From an archaeon (GTDB lineage: Archaea > Iainarchaeota > Iainarchaeia > CSSED10-239), in NCBI GenBank assembly GCA_029563035.1, contig JAKQTP010000212.1:62001-126000 (forward strand): a stretch of 64,000 bases of DNA, read 5' to 3'. The translations under genes and the position numbers were made by a program. The notes beneath the pieces are model-generated. The model saw nothing but the letters and a program-made list of their open reading frames with translations, had not been told where the DNA came from and did no database searches. Below, piece by piece: positions 62,752 to 64,000 of this stretch (within the stretch, counting starts at the first letter, position 1; the number at the start of each line of letters is the position of its first letter).

Positions 62752-62834
62752 CGCAGAGGCTGGGATTTGAACCCAGGTAGTCTTTCGACTCTAGCTTAGC
62801 AGGCTAGCGCGTTTGACCACTCCGCCACCTCTGC
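62752..62834 (-). tRNA. tRNA-Ser (anticodon GCT)
   Basis: Acceptor GCAGAGG/CCTCTGC, discriminator G as in archaeal Ser. The anticodon stem CTAGC/GCTAG encloses CTGCTAA (anticodon GCT); the long variable arm has AGTCGAAAGACT, and the T arm is CTGGG-TTCAAAT-CCCAG. CCA is not encoded. Confidence 0.95.
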
Positions 62835-63041
62835 ATTAATCTATTATCACGAATTCATATAAATTGATATCGCAGTTATCTGCAATATCTTTCCTTCAAT
62901 CTTTAAGAATCCGACAATATATTTAATATTAAAAAGCTATATAAAACCATATTACTTGTGTTTTTTTCTATTTAAATATATTTCTGTATATAATATATAT
63001 GTATATATCATAACAAAATAATCTATTTTGTGTGGCTAATT

Positions 63042-63749
63042 ATGAAGATAAAAGAAAGAATAGTTGTTGAGCTTAAGAATATCTATAAAATATATAGCAT
63101 GGGCTCTGCTTCTAGTGTTCATGCACTTGATGGGGTAGACTTAAAAATAAAACAAGGAGAATTAATAGCAATCATGGGTCCAAGTGGCTCTGGCAAATCA
63201 ACAATGATGCATATTATCGGTGCTCTCGATCTGCCTAGCAAAGGAAAGCTATACCTTGATGGAATAGATATTTCAAACCTAGAAGAAGATAAGCTTGCAG
63301 AAATTAGAGGTAAAAAAATTGGCTTTGTTTTTCAAAATTTTAATCTTATTCCAACTCTAACTGCCTTAGAAAATGTAATGCTACCTTTGTTATTTCAAGA
63401 AAGCGATACAACCATAAAAAACCAAGAAAAACGCTGTAAAGCACTTTTAGGTCTTGTTGGCCTTGGAGATAGAATAACACACAAACCAACAGAGTTATCT
63501 GGTGGACAACAACAAAGAGTAGCAATAGCTAGAGCACTTGTTAATGATCCAGAGATTATTCTAGCAGATGAACCAACAGGAGCACTTGATTCAAAATCAA
63601 GCCTAGAAATCATGGATCTTTTAAAAGACCTAAACAAAAACGGAAAAACAGTAATATTAATAACACACGATAAAAACGTAGCAAACATTGCAAAAAGACA
63701 AATACATCTAAAAGATGGAAAAATAGAAGAAGACATAAAAACCAAATAG
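63042..63749 (+). CDS. ABC transporter ATP-binding protein (MacB/LolD type)
   Basis: A 235-residue ATPase closely resembling the one at 17575: GPSGSGKST, VFQNFNLIPTLTALENV, LSGGQQQR, ILADEPTGALD and ITHD. The ATG at 63042 replaces an upstream GTG. The permease gene follows after seven bases; no COG1361-like gene lies between, unlike the operon at 17.6 kb. Confidence 0.93.
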   Translation: MKIKERIVVELKNIYKIYSMGSASSVHALDGVDLKIKQGELIAIMGPSGSGKSTMMHIIGALDLPSKGKLYLDGIDISNLEEDKLAEIRGKKIGFVFQNFNLIPTLTALENVMLPLLFQESDTTIKNQEKRCKALLGLVGLGDRITHKPTELSGGQQQRVAIARALVNDPEIILADEPTGALDSKSSLEIMDLLKDLNKNGKTVILITHDKNVANIAKRQIHLKDGKIEEDIKTK

Positions 63750-63756
63750 ATAAAAA

Positions 63757-64000
63757 ATGATTCAGAAAATCAAATTTGTTCTGGGAAATATACAAAGAAG
63801 AAAACTTCGAAATTGGCTAACCATACTTGGAATTGTTGTTGGAGTAATTGCAATTGTTTCTCTAATATCTTTATCAGAAGGACTAAAAAACACTATAAAT
63901 GAAAAATATGATAGTCTTGGAGCAAATAAAATAACAATAACCTCTAAATATATGGACTTTGGTGGAGGACAAAGCTCTAAAGGCTTAACAGACGAAGATA
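63757..64000 (+). CDS. MacB-like ABC permease (partial, runs off the window)
   Basis: An open frame from ATG at 63757 to the window edge, 81 codons. It starts IQKIKFVLGNIQRRKLRNWL, then a membrane helix TILGIVVGVIAIVSLISLSEG and the first residues of the MacB outer domain, including GLKNTINEKYDSLG. The layout equals the N-terminus of the permease at 19590. Most of the protein lies outside. Confidence 0.85.
   Translation, partial: MIQKIKFVLGNIQRRKLRNWLTILGIVVGVIAIVSLISLSEGLKNTINEKYDSLGANKITITSKYMDFGGGQSSKGLTDED

Noticed and set aside
63001..63041. Alternating TA run as an operator
   Set aside because: The TATATATGTATATATC stretch before the ABC gene is compatible with a TATA box, but simple AT composition makes any specific site unsupportable.
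1..64000. Insertion sequences, transposases, integrase or replication origin
   Set aside because: No transposase, integrase or origin-binding gene was recognised and no terminal inverted repeats with target duplications were seen. The only mobile-type gene is the ORF6N protein.

Overview
The window is AT-rich, gene-dense DNA with short intergenic gaps (none longer than 300 bases lacks a gene or RNA). It most likely comes from a DPANN-type archaeon (Woesearchaeota/Pacearchaeota-like). Archaeal markers are deoxyhypusine synthase, an archaeal-type AspRS, a form II/III-like RuBisCO, DUF134, COG1361-type exported proteins and TATA-like boxes 25-30 bases before apparently leaderless starts. These sit beside bacterial-type genes typical of such genomes: UvrA, UvrB, UvrC, a TGS-containing ThrRS, MetG, FtsZ, MazG-like and PlsC-like proteins. 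Taxonomy is inferred from gene content only. TAA, TAG and TGA all serve as stops.

Layout. 1-3.4 kb: partial kinase-like gene, tRNA-Gly, dUTPase joined to a thioredoxin/CcdA fusion, and a DUF134/DUF5320 pair. 3.5-8.1 kb: peroxiredoxin, then a leftward operon of PLP decarboxylase, AlkD-like, agmatinase-family and ZIP genes, and a MazG-like gene interrupted by TGA. 8.2-11 kb: two SDR enzymes and a BtaA/DUF3419-like gene. 11-12.3 kb: an ORF6N gene with three related 27-base perfect palindromes, one inside the gene and two just after it. 12.3-22.9 kb: uvrA, uvrC, a divergent regulator/ABC-exporter block, uvrB. 22.9-31.5 kb: DUF2238-like protein, methyltransferases, DUF362 ferredoxin, a RuBisCO operon with a histidine phosphatase, a Nudix-like gene, an ABC-2 exporter and TspO. 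31.5-37.3 kb: leftward operon metG, dys, acyltransferase, CYTH and kinase-like gene, then three small proteins. 37.5-39.6 kb: ftsZ, SRP RNA and a small zinc protein. 39.7-46.2 kb: a repeat-rich surface protein, then thrS, a deoxyribosyltransferase-like gene, aspS, a hypothetical gene and tRNA-Val. 46.2-62.8 kb: a region rich in exported proteins, including a 1570-residue protein with an L,D-transpeptidase domain, a papain-like protease and a 1167-residue metalloprotease, punctuated by tRNA-Leu and tRNA-Ser. The window ends in a second MacB-type ABC exporter.

Most unusual observations: (1) the palindrome family at the ORF6N locus. All three copies are perfect 27-mers with 13-base arms, their substitutions are mirrored in both arms, and in one frame each encodes L[KR]SQ-type peptide. 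(2) A secreted protein carrying murein-type enzyme domains in an organism that, as an archaeon, should lack murein. (3) Strong candidate operators (GTTTCA/TGAAAC) between a membrane-anchored regulator and an ABC exporter.
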